Source: Arthrobotrys musiformis (taxonomy: Eukaryota; Ascomycota; Orbiliomycetes; Orbiliales; Orbiliaceae). Taken from it: a DNA stretch of 64,000 nt. The DNA is taken from contig JAVHJL010000001.1 in the NCBI GenBank assembly GCA_036971715.1, positions 2,356,001 through 2,420,000 on the forward strand, written 5' to 3'. Positions 36,695 to 48,703 of this stretch are shown here, piece after piece. Under the pieces are notes generated by a model. That model was not told the origin of the DNA. It did no database searches and was given only the letters and a program-made list of their open reading frames with translations. The translations under genes were made by a program, and so were the position numbers. Numbering within the stretch: position 1 is the stretch's first letter; each line of letters opens with the position of its first letter.

Positions 36695-37079
36695 TCGAGG
36701 AAGCCGTCAAGCAGGATCCACCCTGCCACTCCAAAGCTGTATGTTTTTTCTCTCCCTCTGTCCGTCTCCATACCCCTGTTCTAACTGTGGGTATGGGAGT
36801 TGGATTTGGATCATATGTGTAATATAATAACGTATGTGTATAATATAGTGTGCGATCCAGAAGTGCATCCAGAAGAACGGCTACAATGAAGCCAGGTGCC
36901 AGGACCAGATCGATGCCCTCTACGCCTGTTGCGAACTGTTCTACAAACGGCAGGGTAGAGATGCACGTACTGTTTCTTGTCCAAAGCCAAACCTGCTGGA
37001 CCTGAAGATCAAACAGAGGCAAGAAGAGAAAGAAAAGGGAGGCAATGGGCCGATGTATCACGATCCGAAGAGACGGTGA
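36695..37079 (+). CDS. CMC4: Cmc4-like twin-Cx9C mitochondrial protein (5' end unresolved)
   Basis: Small protein of the mitochondrial intermembrane space imported by the Mia40 disulfide relay. Exons 36695-36738 and 36849-37079 join in phase 0 over GTATGT...ATATAG. The protein reads EEAVKQDPPCHSKACAIQKC, then KNGYNEARCQDQIDALYACC. Both Cx9C pairs are exact: CHSKACAIQKC and CQDQIDALYAC. The order with PPC, an extra Cys inside the first pair and YACC is that of Cmc4 (human p8MTCP1). The C-terminus has SCPKPNLLDLKIKQR as in the fungal family. A TAG lies in frame just upstream, so a first exon with the ATG must be spliced on at 36694. Candidates are ATG 36509 or 36579; neither is convincing. Confidence 0.85.
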
Positions 37080-38025
37080 AGTCTACGACGGCCATGCATT
37101 GGCCTATGTCGTCTATTCATATGCATTTTGACTACATCATTCATTGGTTCTATCGTCTGCAGATTTGAGGATATGTCCAGTCCAGTCCAGTCCAATTGGT
37201 TCCCAGCATTTCTTCCCGATAACATGTTAAAAGAAAGTAGAGGGAGAGAAGTATTTCGCGTCCACCATGTATCCGATCTCGACCTCCAGTAACAATCGCG
37301 AGAATTGTCGTCAGGGCGAGCAGAAGGGCAAAGGCGTGTAAGAATTGATTCTAAGGTTCACCTGGAGCACGCAAAGAAACGATGCCAGAGCATAAATGCC
37401 CCAGTCGTTTGAACAAACATTGAAGCGTATACAGTATAATATAAACTTGTCGTTTGAACCGAGACTCTAAAAGGTGCCTATATGACATTGATGAAGAAAG
37501 AAGAAGAAGAAGAAGAAGAAGAGAAATTCCAACAAGCGAAGAAATTTATACACGCCAAAACACCACACACACGACATCCCTGTTCGTGCTTTTGTGTTGT
37601 GTGTTGTGTGTTTCCTGTTTTGTGGGGGCGCAACACATCTCGCAACACATCTCGCTGGCTCGCTTGCTGCTTCGAAATTTCCACAAACGTCGTCATGTAA
37701 ACATCTCCTTCTCATCCCCATCAACATCCATCAATATCAACATAATCATCACCACCATCATCTTCAACTTCAACAATTCACAATTATCGCCATCCTCCGT
37801 AGAAAATTAGGTGGACAGATATCTTAGCATGCACGGTCGATTCTGTCTGTCCCTCCTGTTATGATATACGCCAAGTACCAAATCCTTTCAGTATATGCAA
37901 CAACCACCTTCAGGCCAATCGACAAACTGCAAACCCGCCTCACCTGATCGCGACTTCATACTCCTGACCCCCAATCCGCGAATCACGCGTCGATCAGATA
38001 TATCTTCACCCCACTTGCCGGAAAT
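37080..38025. other. intergenic
   Basis: Contains TCCAG tandem units near 37176-37195, a GAA microsatellite (about 37492-37525), CACACA/TTGTGT stretches and a CATCAN tract near 37715-37765. The right part is the promoter and leader of the Nup84 gene. Confidence 0.5.
37492..37525. repeat. (GAA)n microsatellite
   Basis: About ten GAA units with one AAG-shift interruption. Confidence 0.8.
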
Positions 38026-41000
38026 ATGAGTCCAGCATTATTTACGCCGACCAAGTTTGCGCCTAAGAAAGCGCGATATCCTGTCAAGGCGACTCCACGA
38101 AACCAGGTACACCTTTCAAAACAAAACACATTTACACCAAAATAAAAACTCGACGCTGGAACGGCATATTGTCGATATCTGGAACAACAGCTGATTCAGG
38201 TGGACCTTTAATATAGCAATTCTCGAGAGAGAACTCACTATTGATGTCTGATGACGATTACGTGCGTGAGGCAGCTCCCAAAATTCCATAGGTCCTTTCT
38301 ACTAACTATCTTGTAGGACCAAAGGGAGTCGATAGCTGGAAGCGATATATTCGGACCAGAGGATTCTAGAGTGCTAGTTCCTTATGGTGGTGCAGGTTGG
38401 ATTTCCACGATTATGCCACTTCGGCCAATTCATACTAACTCGCGACCAGAGTCTGGCTACGGCGATTCGCTGTACATCGGTGAAGAGGACGAGGACTACG
38501 AAGAAGATGTCGCTATCGATGAAGAGCAACTGGGTCCTGAAGTTGATAGCTTTGCACAATATGTCGACTTATACCGACGGAAACCAGGCGACGACGGCAC
38601 TGATTCCGCCTTGAATCTTATCGATGGGTTTCTTAAGGATACGGAGGAACATTTTCTACAGGCTCAAGCACGGACGAACCAATACACCGGCGACGACGAT
38701 GATGCTATTCTGGAGATAATGACCGAAACGGCCTTTTACAAGATGGAAAACGAAACATGGAATCTTGTTTCTCGGCTACTACCTGAACGGGGCGTCGAGT
38801 TCACGCACACACTGCGAAATGTTTCTGAGTACGAAAGCAACGAGATCCTACGACGGCAACTCTTGGACGAATCATCGACATTTAGGGAACTAAATATCAT
38901 CAGGGAATGGCTCAGGGCGATAGCACCCTACCCTGAAATTCCAAACGAAGATGCTGAGGATGATGAGGTTATGGGTTCTGGACACATGTACACTCTCAAT
39001 GCCCTTAAGCAGTACAAGCGAGACCATATGGACCCCGACGAATTTGCCTCAAAAGGGTTGAACTCGCAATTCGAATACCCTGAACGAGGAATTCCGGCCG
39101 CAGACGACAAGGCCCAGCTTATTTGCACCGAAATGGACCCCGATGGACCAAACCGCCAGGAGAGAAATGTTGCGGATGGCGATAACTACTACGATGCGAC
39201 GTTTTATCGAGTATTGTGGGGATACATCCGCAAGGGCGATTTTGTGGGAGCCTCCGAATGGTGTAGGAAGTGTGATCAAGCCTGGAGGGCGCCTATTGTG
39301 CTTGGTGGGAGAGATGCTATCGACTGGGTCATTGATGAGGAGGTCGCTGACGACGAGATGTACGATGCGTCGCCCGAACAAGGCCCTAGCGGAAACCGGC
39401 GGAGGCAGCTATGGAGGCGTGCGTGTTACGCACTAGCGAAACGAAGTAGCAAGCGCCCAGGGGAGCACTGGGAAAGGGCTGCGTACGGCCTGCTGGCTGG
39501 TGACATAGATTCAGCTCTCCCTGCTTGTCTGACCTGGCACGATCACGTCTACGCCCAAGTGAACGCCTTAATAGAAACAGAATATGAAAACTTCCTTCGT
39601 AGAGAAGGGCGAGTTTCGTCTCAAGTGCTCAAGCTTCCTGCTCCCGACGCTTTGGAGACCTTTGGCACTAGGAACGTCATGGCAAAAATTGTTGACAGCC
39701 TGTCCCGTCCGAATGATTTCAGATTTACCGCATCGCCGCAAAATACTGCTTTGCGAGCTGTGCAGGGCGCTATAATCTCGGACCGGATACCAAAACTTGT
39801 CAACATTTTTGCAGCTCAACTACGAGAATTCCGAAGAAACCCAGCGTACGAGCCGGAGAAGGATACGAATACACCAGTCGACTGCACTGATTGGAAACTA
39901 TTGCGGATAGTGACACATCTCATTATTCTCTTGCAGCACTTGGGTCAGTGGCCGGAATCTGGTCCTGATGCTGATGCTGCGCAGGAGGTGGTTGCTGGGT
40001 ATATTCGCATGTTGGCGGCGGCTGAGAAGTATGGAATTATCCCTTTGTACGCTTCTAGGCTGTCTCGAGACCGGTGCGTGGAGGTCATGGGAGAGGTGCT
40101 TATGCACGTTGTCGAACCAACCACACGCGAAGACATACTCCGATCTTTCCGAACCTATGAACTTGATATACAGGCTACCTTGAAGCGAACAATGGAGAAT
40201 GCCTTCATCCAAACGGAGGTATTCTATAAGCATGAGGAGCTTCCGATACAGATCCTTTCCGAGTTTTCCATTCCACAACAAGATCGCCGGAAGGTGCAGC
40301 CTGAGGATGAGAAGCTTATCAAGACAGCGGAGTGGATGATTCAAGTCGAAGAGATGAAAGAAGATTTGATTCATGCTGGAGTAATGATTTTCAAGCGTTT
40401 CTATCGTATGTATCTCCCAATTATAATTTCTCCTTCAAGGGTTTTTTTTTGCTAATACATTTTCTTTAGTAACTGGCCGCTTAGACGCTGCACGGGCCCT
40501 TGCGGAGCGTATTCCTAGCAGCCATATTGTGGCCAATGAAGAAGAGGAAAATGATGATCTTGGGGATGAAACCCTAAGATTCGCTTCAGTATACATTGAA
40601 TACGAATTCTTGATTGAAGGATTGGATGCTCTGGATGAATGGAACAGGCTCCTCGCCGCAGGGTACGTTTTTAAAATCGTATGGTGCGATCATACTTGTA
40701 CTAACATATCAATCCTTTCCCTAGGACTGCTACAAAACGTGAAGGCGGCATGGCTGCTCTCCGGCGTGGAAAGTTTAAAGATGAATTGCAAATTGCTTAT
40801 GAGAATGCAGAGTCCAAGCTTGGGGTACTGGTTAATTCCTGGTTGGTCCAATCGCAGCACCATGCAGACGCAGAGCAAGTCAAGCACATCCGAAACACCT
40901 ACGTCCCAGACATTACTATCGCCCTACACAACATACATCTTGCAGCTGGCCTCCACCTCAACAAAAATTACTACTCGAAATGTCTCGATCTCGCGGTTCT

Positions 41001-41196
41001 CGTGGCCAAACCTAGTAGCGGTGTCGCGGAAACCTTTATCGCAACAGGCAGGATGGCCAAGTATGTGGACGAACTGGCGAATGTGAGCCTGTTGTGTTTA
41101 CAGGCCGGGAAGGGCGCAAGCTTGGAGCCGACGTTGGTTAAGCCTGGGCAAGAGGCAAAGGTTTCGATTTGGAACGTAAAGCCTGCCTCTGCCTAG
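38026..41196 (+). CDS. NUP84: nucleoporin Nup84/Nup107
   Basis: Structural subunit of the Y-shaped (Nup84/Nup107) complex of the nuclear pore scaffold. Exons: 38026-38106, 38317-38395, 38450-40405, 40470-40662 and 40725-41196, giving 926 aa. The intron at 38396-38449 is 54 bp with no stop and in frame, but it carries a perfect TACTAAC branch site, so I splice it. If retained, the protein gains 18 residues. The N-terminus is short and basic with TP motifs, followed by an acidic stretch and a long alpha-helical solenoid. Family landmarks include ETWNLVSRLLPERG, FYRVLWGYIRKGDFVGASEWCRKCDQAWR, EHWERAAYGLLAGD, a central VYAQVNALIETEYE and LVNIFAAQLREF. The C-terminal tail contains FLIEGLDALDEWN and HLAAGLHLNKNYYSKCLDLA. 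No membrane segment is present, as expected. Confidence 0.92.
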
Positions 41197-41898
41197 CCTT
41201 TCCTCAATATTTTTTTCATATATCTGCTTGCATGAATACTGGGGCTGTTCTTTTTTTACCATAGCGAATTTAATTTTTTTCTTCTCCTGCTTTTCTCTTT
41301 CTTCCTTACAAACATAAATGTACTATATGGCTAGCCCGTCTTTTTACTCCCTTCTCCTTTCTTATCAGGCAGGGTGGATCCGCATTTTATATGGTCGATG
41401 CCCTCGAGCTAGCGCGGCTTTCTCTCTCTTCTTCTTCTTTAAACTGATGTCTTTGCTCTGTAACAAAAATGACGAACCCAAGTTTTCTAATGGTTAATGA
41501 GATTCGCTTGATCTGATTGTGTATTTCTTTCGCTGCTTAATCGTATTTCATAATCGTTCGTATCTGAGCAAGAAGGTGGAGAAATGATCGAGCTCTATGT
41601 AATTAAAACATCCATGGTTCACTCAATAAACACGCATCCCATAGCAAGGAAGGAGAGGGAAGGAAAAGAAAGAGAGAGAAAGGACAAAAGGAAAGTTTCC
41701 CGTATGCATATCCCCAATAGACAAAAAAGTAATGATGGCGAAAAAAAAGGTGAAAAAAAGCGTAAAAGCTTGCTTTCGAGGGGGGTCGCCCAAGGGCTAT
41801 CACCCGTCTACATTCCCATATCCTCACTCCGTTCCAGGAAGAGTATATATCCTTACCTCCATTTAATAAGTTATATCCACCACCCGAAGGGATATCGA
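41197..41898. other. intergenic between convergent NUP84 and VMA5
   Basis: 700 bp of 3' flanks, T-rich on the left and A/G-rich on the right. No coding signal. Confidence 0.5.
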
Positions 41899-43154
41899 CT
41901 ACGCAACTTCAAATAGATACTCCACAAATGGGGTATATTCGCTCCCACCCATCCCCGCCGCCAATTCCGCCACGCTAGCATCATCCTTCCTCACAATCTT
42001 CCCCTTCTTATCCCTCCCGTAGGCATTGCCCCCCAAATGCGCATACTGGGTCTCCAGACTATCCTTTACCTTCGCGATAGCTTTCCCCCTACCCACCCAA
42101 CAAGCAGCCACGAAGTCCAACGGTAACCCGTACCGCAGCACGCTCTCCACGAACACTCTCAAAGTCTTAACGTGCACCCACGCGGCGGCAAGTTCGCTAT
42201 AACCCGTCCTAGCCAACCGCAGCGTCTCCCCCCACAGCTTCTCGGCTTGCTGTTCGGCAGATTTGGTCTCGGCCTGTTCCTCGTCGTTGGCGTTTTCGTT
42301 GTAGGTTACGTCCCTGGGGATATACCTGTGCTCTCGGGCCTTATGCGACAATTCAGCGGCGTGTTTTTTGAACACCACGACGCCGAATAATGCGAACTCC
42401 GGGTCTTCTGAGATTTTAAACACCGATCTCGGTACGATCATGGTACTTAACGTCTCATAGGTCTGCGTAAACTCTTTTTCGTTGGGCTTCGGAACAGCGA
42501 TCAGTGCCGTGGTGAGGTATTCCGAGTTTAGGAAGTGGGAAGGTTTTAAGATTGATGCCAGGGAGCGGGTGGAGAGGTTGCCCTGTTGTCTGCGCTGGAG
42601 GGTTTGGAGGTTTGATTTTACGGATTGGTAGTTGGAGTATTTTGATTTGATGTCTTCGTCGAGAGATTGGATTTCGGATTTTAGGATCGAGACGATGTCT
42701 GGGATTGGACGTTCCACGCGGTATTTTACTTTGTTCCAGGTGAAGGATTGGAGGTAGTTTTGGAAGGGTTCTGTGTGTATCGGACTGTTAGCTTCTTTGT
42801 GGATATATATCTGTAGATAGCTGTAGGTAGCTGTATGGAAAGAAGGAGAGACAGACTCTCATTGACCAATTTATTCTCCGAAATCCGCTGTTCGTTCCCT
42901 TCAAAGATGGACTTCAGCACGTCTGACGCCTTGGTCATAGCAGCCTCGGTGGCGACATCGAGCTTTGCCAGTTCGTCAGCCTGTAGGACCAGGGTATCGA
43001 GGGTTCCGATCTTGAAATCCGGGATGTTGAAGGGCAATAAATTCGTCTCCGAGGAGGTTTTGTGAGAATTTATGGCGTCGAAGGCATCGTCTTTGTGACC
43101 GGTTTTCACGATCGAGGTGGGTAGCGAGAGGAGGAGGTAGGATGAGGAGCTCAT
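41899..43154 (-). CDS. VMA5: V-type proton ATPase subunit C
   Basis: Peripheral V1 subunit that bridges V1 and V0 and controls reversible disassembly of the vacuolar proton pump. Exons 42857-43154 and 41899-42770 join in phase 1 across an 86-bp intron (GTCTGT...CACACAG), giving 389 aa, the usual length. The family start SYLLLSLPTS, then FKIGTLDTLVLQADELAKLD, the exon join E-K-PFQNYLQSFTWNKVKYR, and FLNSEYLTTALIAVPKPNEKE are all present. The C-terminal segment LRVFVESVLRYGLPLDFVA and the end TPFVEYLFEV complete the match. It is transcribed divergently from the prolyl-tRNA synthetase gene. Confidence 0.95.
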
Positions 43155-43780
43155 GGTGGAGAGGTAGGGGTATGGAGACTGATAACGACGGAAGCGCAGG
43201 AAGCGTAGGATGCGGAATCTGATCCGGGAGAAGAGGGAGAATCGACGGCGACGGCTGCGCGAAGGAGAGAAAGAGGAAGGAGAAGAGGTTCTCCGTGGAT
43301 GTGACGGCGGCGAGAGGGACGGTGGTGATGGTGAGGACGATGATGATGTCGTCGGTGTGGTGGGTCGAGTCCGCGGGGTACGGCTTCGAGACTATCGAGG
43401 CATACGGCGGACGCTTTGACTCTTCTTCCTCTCTTCTTCTCCCTTGCTCGCAGGAGGAGAAGCCAGAAGATTGTGCTTTGCGAGCGTGTTCTTATATATT
43501 TTCCCGGGGTTTCGAGAGACGTTGGTGATGTCGATGGCGGCGATGGCGGTTTGGTGGTCGACTTTGGTGTTTTGGAGGTTGGCTTTGGGAGCAGCCGGCC
43601 GATGATGTCGGCGTCGGGGTTCTTGTCTTGGCCGGGATTCTGTTCTGCTGCAAACAACGTCTGCATTCTCAACTCACCTCACTTCATCCCGCCTTGTACA
43701 CACCTTATACTTTTATATACAAGGCTTGCCCGTATACATACTTTATACTGAGTGCTTGGTAGGCATATAGACAGCTGGCA
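43155..43780. promoter_or_regulatory. bidirectional promoter region VMA5 / mitochondrial ProRS
   Basis: 626 bp between two divergent ATGs. GA/GGTGATG-rich, with a CTTATATATTTTC stretch near 43490. Long frames on both strands here are composition-driven and have no family match. Confidence 0.45.
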
Positions 43781-46046
43781 ATGGTTCGCGGCAGCCTCGT
43801 TGGCCGGCCCATTCGCGTCAGGCCGCTCAATGTTTGTGCTCAGTGCTCCTATCGCCATGGCCTCGTCCGACGTTTGACAGTAGGTGCTGCCCTTCCCTTC
43901 GTATGGCATGATATGATATGACGGCTAACGTTGGAGATGCAGACCGACCGCCGGACCAGAATGTCCAATCTCTGGCTGCCAATCCCAAAGATCAAGCCCA
44001 ATCCCAAGGACGAAGCGAGCTTGCAGGAGGACGTCCACGCGCTGCTGGTCAAGGCGGGGTACATCCGAAATGCCTATCCAGGCATATTCCACATGTTGCC
44101 GCTGGGCCTCAGGGTACAGGACAAGCTCGAGAAGTTGATCGATAAGAATATGAAGGCTATTGGTACGATATCCGAATGATGTCGTTATTTTTACGTCTAT
44201 ATATATAGATATCGCGAAAGACTAATCTTCTGGATTGGCTGTGGGAAAAGGCGCCTCGAAAACCGCCCTGCCTTCTATATCCGCCCATTCGCTATGGCAA
44301 AAGACCGGCAGAGCGGAAAAGATGGGCAAAGAGGTAACCTCCTACCCATTGTTCTTGCTTGTTTTACGGCCTATCCGTTGATGAGAACTAAAGACTCACG
44401 TTCTAGTAAAATTAACCCTGGTTTACAGCTCTTCCAATTCAAAGATAGACATGGAACAAACTACCTCCTCGGCCCGACCCACGAGGAGGAGATCACTTCT
44501 CTCGTCTCATCGACGGTTTCTTCTTACAAGCAACTGCCATTGCGTGTCTACCAAATAAGTATGATAATACCTATACACCTCGCTACGTATATATATCTAA
44601 CGAGAATACGTTATAGCTCGAAAGTACCGTGACGAGCGTCGTCCTCGCGCAGGACTACTCCGTGGGCGGGAATTCGTCATGAAGGATTTATACACCTTCG
44701 ATTATTCTTCTGAAGGCGCGTTAAACACCTACAACGATGTCGTTGACGCCTATAGGTCGATCTTCGACGAACTGGGCCTTCCTTACCTTGTTGCAGAGGC
44801 CGACAGTGGTAACATGGGCGGGAATCTATCTCACGAATACCACTACGAGTGCAATACCGGCGAAGACACGATTCTCAGCTGTTCCGATAAAGAAAGGAAA
44901 AGCACGGCGTGTGAGTATACCGCCAACATGGAGTGTGTGGGGTCCATACCCGTTCGCAAAGAGAACTGGGAAACGAAGAAGACGAAGGTCTGGTACGGGG
45001 TTAGCAAGGACAGAAAAGTTCTCGTGAAGGCCTACTATCCTGGATACGTCAGACAGCCTTCAGATGAAGGCGGGGAGGGGGAATGGTACAAGAGGGAGGT
45101 CAATCCCAGGGTCATCCAGAACATACTCGGCGAGGAAGGTGGTGGTCTCGAGGTTGGGATGGAAGAAGCTAGTGCGGTAAACGCTTGGGAGGACGACTTT
45201 ACGTCATTCAATGATACACTTGAAACCACGACCGGGCAGATAAAAGAGGGAGAGTCGTACAGCCGAATCATTAAGATCTATGACGGCCATATCCTCGAAG
45301 GCGATGGCGGATCAAAGTTCTCGACTTTCTCCGAGCACGAAGAGGACTTTGGAGCCGAATCGCAAAGCATGATCAAACAGTTCTACTCCGACAAGAAGAT
45401 CCCAACTGTCGTCAGGACGAGTATCGCCGGCAAAGAAGGAGAGGACGACAAAACGCCTATTTTCTTGTGCAAGCCGATAAGCGGGGATATTTGCCCCAAG
45501 TGCGAGGATAGCAAATTGGTGGCGACTAAAACAACAGAATTGGGTCACACGTTTTTCTTGGGAACAAGGTATTCCGATCCTTTGAAGGCTTACGTAGGCA
45601 TCGTGAATGAGGAGGGCGTGCAAAGTCAGGCCCGTTTGCAAATGGGATGCTACGGTATTGGAGTTACCAGGCTCATCGCTGCCATCGCTGAATTGTTGAG
45701 AGATGAGAAGGGTCTATGCTGGCCTAAGGTAGTCGCTCCATACAGTGTGGCTGTAGTTTATACGGGAAAGAAGGGTGGAGGCGACATGAGCGGTACGGCT
45801 GAGGAAGTGTATGACTTAATTGTACAAGGAAATCGGTTTGAAGACGATGCCCTGTTGGATGACAGAGACGAGTCAGTGGCAAGGAAAATGAAGGAGGCAG
45901 ATATGATCGGATATAGCACCGTCGTGGTTGTTGGAAGCAAATACGACGAAGACAAGTTGATCGAAGTGCAAGAGAGAAGAACAGGAAGGAAGCATATGGT
46001 CACTATGGACGAATTGCCTCAAAAGCTAGACGACATTCTCGACTAG
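43781..46046 (+). CDS. prolyl-tRNA synthetase, mitochondrial, bacterial type
   Basis: Charges tRNA-Pro with proline. Exons: 43781-43879, 43943-44162, 44251-44333, 44429-44558 and 44617-46046, all phases consistent, giving 653 aa. The N-terminus (VRGSLVGRPIRVRPLN) is an Arg-rich presequence. The class II core shows KAGYIRNAYPGIFHMLPLG and LPSISAHSLWQKTGR. GPTHEEEIT and the motif 2 region YRDERRPRAGLLRGREFVMKD (about 181-201) follow. Motif 3 is GCYGIGVTRLIAA (about 520). Between motifs 2 and 3 lies a large insertion of about 320 residues, where bacterial ProRS carries its editing domain. It includes an acidic stretch and a CPKCED motif. The C-terminal anticodon-binding fold includes VAVVYTGKK and DDRDESVARKMKEADMIG. 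It ends tail-to-tail with HEM25, 262 bp apart. Confidence 0.93.
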
Positions 46047-46308
46047 CCCCCACGATTGGGACCCCAGTGCCTTTGCTCTAAGTATAATACTATATCTGCC
46101 TACCTCTGTACATATACACTTATATTCACTCGAAAATATGAACCAAGAGTTTCCTTTTTTCACAACCGATGACGCATGAAATGAACCATGTTGAGAAGAG
46201 TTGAAGCAAACCTAAGAACGCCAGACCCAGCCCATCCTAGCTACCTATGTATGTATGTACAATTATACTGAATCCACTCCTGCATCTCCTTCACGTGAAA
46301 GTGGCGTT

Positions 46309-47271
46309 TTAAACCTCTGCGTTCCCACCCCTCTGCTTCGCCGCCAAAGCCCATCTCCTCATGCCCTCTTCGTATGCAGTCCACATAACCGCACTACTCA
46401 AAGCCTTCCTCCCCATCCTCAATCCCAGTCCGTCAAATAGCGCCATAAACCCTTCCTCCCCGATGACTTTCCTCCCCGCAACCCACAAGTTCGTATAAGT
46501 CTCCGGGAAAAGCTGTATCCTCGTCTTCAGCGCATCGAATGGGTTCGTCGCAGCCGTCGCCAGTACACCTGCAGTAAGTCCGGACGACAAATTCACCAGA
46601 GTCGCAGACTGCTCATGATCAACCACGCCGACCCTCTCGCCCGAGCTGTATAGTTTCCTGAATACACCCTTGGACGCCTCGTAAAAACTGACGTACACAC
46701 CAGCGTACGGCCCGTCTCTTATCGCAGTTGCTCCGAACCCAGAGAAAAATCCTCGAACCCCTTCCTTTGCGAATATATCCTTGCAAGCGTGGGGGATGGA
46801 ATTGTAATTGTAGAAAGTGGATTCGTAGCGGACTTTGATGATGGTAATGGGCATCATGCAGAATCCAGCAAAGACCCGGGCCGCCGAACCGGTTAATAAG
46901 TTTGTAACAGTCGATGGCTTCGTTGAAGTCGAGTTATGGACTGTTTTGCGAAAGATATTGAGAGTGGCGAAATAAAGCCCGCTCCCGACTCCAGTGCGAA
47001 TAGCAGACGGGATAGAGCCCCGCCATAGCGTCGATATGGGATTGGGACCGGACAAGATCGCGCGAACCGTGGGGATCAACCTCGCATCGTGTGACTGCTG
47101 AACCCGGGTTTTGAGTAAATCGGCAGGCTGCAGGACTATTGCAGAGACGATACCACCGGCGAGCCCAGAGGAAAAATGTTTGAGGTTGTTGGTGAGGGTT
47201 AGAGCGCCACTGCTGCTCACGGCCGCGGGGCCATTGGAACTGGCTTCGCGCAGGGAGGGAGAGGCCGGCAT
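46309..47271 (-). CDS. HEM25: mitochondrial glycine carrier (Hem25/SLC25A38)
   Basis: Inner-membrane carrier that brings glycine into mitochondria for 5-aminolevulinate and heme synthesis. Intronless, 320 aa, ATG at 47271. Three carrier repeats carry PADLLKTRVQ, PITIIKVRYE and PFDALKTRIQ, each with its downstream signature (LWRGSIPSAIR, FFSGFGATAIRDGPYAG and LFDGLGLRMGRK). SAIRTGVGSGLYF and RDGPYAGVYVSFYE are typical of the SLC25A38 subfamily. The gene is antiparallel to the preceding ProRS gene. Confidence 0.92.
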   Translation of the reverse strand: MPASPSLREASSNGPAAVSSSGALTLTNNLKHFSSGLAGGIVSAIVLQPADLLKTRVQQSHDARLIPTVRAILSGPNPISTLWRGSIPSAIRTGVGSGLYFATLNIFRKTVHNSTSTKPSTVTNLLTGSAARVFAGFCMMPITIIKVRYESTFYNYNSIPHACKDIFAKEGVRGFFSGFGATAIRDGPYAGVYVSFYEASKGVFRKLYSSGERVGVVDHEQSATLVNLSSGLTAGVLATAATNPFDALKTRIQLFPETYTNLWVAGRKVIGEEGFMALFDGLGLRMGRKALSSAVMWTAYEEGMRRWALAAKQRGGNAEV

Positions 47272-47905
47272 ATCCTTTTTAGCTTCGATTTTAATTGGGC
47301 TGTGGGAACCAACAGACTGCGCTGCTGCTTCTACTTCTGCAGGCCTAAGCGGCGGGACCGGACCGGACGGAGCTGTTCAATTCAAGTTGGATATCGATAT
47401 TTGAGGCTTGATGGGAAGAGCATCTTGACGCTGAAGTATTGAAGAGAGAGAGATATCTAGATGCCGGCCATCGAGGTTGAATTTTTTCCCTCCAAAGCCC
47501 GGTTTCTTCCGTCGTTTAGAGCCTTTGAAGACTTTTTTCCTTTCTGTCTTTTCTATAAATATTTTTTTTTGTCCATTCGATGTCATCGGATTCGGTTCAA
47601 TTCGAGTTTGGTCTCGCGCTGAAAACAGGCAAGTTTTCCCAGCTGTGTGGTATTTTGGGGCGCCAACGCAAAACAATCAGGACGTCGTCTAAACCGAGGA
47701 CAGCAATTGTGTGTATGACAAATCAATGCAATGATAGGATGTAGTAGCCTCGAGGCCGCAGTTCAGTGCAGGTAATCCAACATTCGACATAAGATGCAAT
47801 CAGTATTATAATTACAGTACCAGCATTGTTCTCCTGCTAAATACCAAATCCCCCCCGTGTATATTGTAAGTATATGTTGCAATTGATATGCTGTGATCAT
47901 ATGTC
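47272..47905. other. intergenic
   Basis: Promoter side of HEM25 and 3' side of the F-box gene. No coding signal. Confidence 0.5.
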
Positions 47906-48667
47906 CTATGCCCCATAGCACCGCGCCCAGTCTCGATACGGTAGTCGGCCCTTCACCACCAAAAGAGATGAATCATCCACCCCGGTCGGTAGCAAATCGA
48001 TCAAACGGGCTTCAAGCTTCCAAAACGCCGGTATCTTAAGTATATGACAGGACAGCAGGACGAGAAACTCCCTCAGCGTTATCGTCCTGAACATTGGCAT
48101 GTTATCCAGGCTTATCTTCCACCCGGGTAAAACCCTGCCATTATACTCCATCCTCTCGTTTTGAACAGTAAATTTGACCCCCGCAATCGAGGGTCGGTAA
48201 AACTCAAACTGCGCCTTCCCATTGTCTTCCATATCCCCCTGGGAAAACAAGTAGTCGTCCAAGATCGGGTGCTGTGGTTCCCAGAGCTCCTTCCCCCACA
48301 AGAGCCTATCCTCATCCGCGTAGTGATTGTCGTCGTACTCATCTATCGACTTCTTAAACCGCACGGAAACAACATCCTTATCGTCCCGCTCGATCTGAAG
48401 GATGGTAGTATGCCGTAAAAACACCGATTTAAAGATCTGATGCACCCGCGGTTCCGTGTCGGTGCCAAACCGTATCGCTCTGGCGTGCGGAGTGCTCAAA
48501 ATTTGTCGCCATTGTTTGCATACATCCATGCACGTAACGTGGGTTCTCCATGAGACATGTGAGAAGATCTCGATGTATAGGTCGTATGGGAGCTCAAGGA
48601 TCCGACTGGGGGTCCCGGGCTTGGGACGGTGGAGGTTCGAAGGTGGAACGGCAGCGTCGCTTGTCAT
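47906..48667 (-). CDS. F-box protein (253 aa)
   Basis: Intronless. Residues 22-65 form an F-box: RILELPYDLYIEIFSHVSW...VCKQWRQILSTPHARAIRF. This is the motif that docks substrate receptors onto Skp1 of SCF ubiquitin ligases. The remaining 190 residues have no leucine-rich repeats, WD repeats or other recognised target-binding domain, so the substrate is unknown. Large families of such single-F-box proteins are common in filamentous ascomycetes. The ATG (48667) abuts a GATT microsatellite. Confidence 0.82.
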   Translation of the reverse strand: MTSDAAVPPSNLHRPKPGTPSRILELPYDLYIEIFSHVSWRTHVTCMDVCKQWRQILSTPHARAIRFGTDTEPRVHQIFKSVFLRHTTILQIERDDKDVVSVRFKKSIDEYDDNHYADEDRLLWGKELWEPQHPILDDYLFSQGDMEDNGKAQFEFYRPSIAGVKFTVQNERMEYNGRVLPGWKISLDNMPMFRTITLREFLVLLSCHILKIPAFWKLEARLIDLLPTGVDDSSLLVVKGRLPYRDWARCYGA

Positions 48668-48703
48668 GATTGATCGATTGATTGATTGATTGATTGATTG
48701 ATA
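48668..48703. repeat. (GATT)n microsatellite upstream of the F-box gene
   Basis: About eight GATT units directly before the start codon, i.e. in the 5' leader, with one GATC variant. Confidence 0.85.

Noticed and set aside
43151..43672. Minus-strand 173-codon frame in the VMA5/ProRS promoter region
   Set aside because: His/Arg/Pro/Ser-rich from a GGTGATG-type composition bias; lies between two divergent gene starts; no family match.
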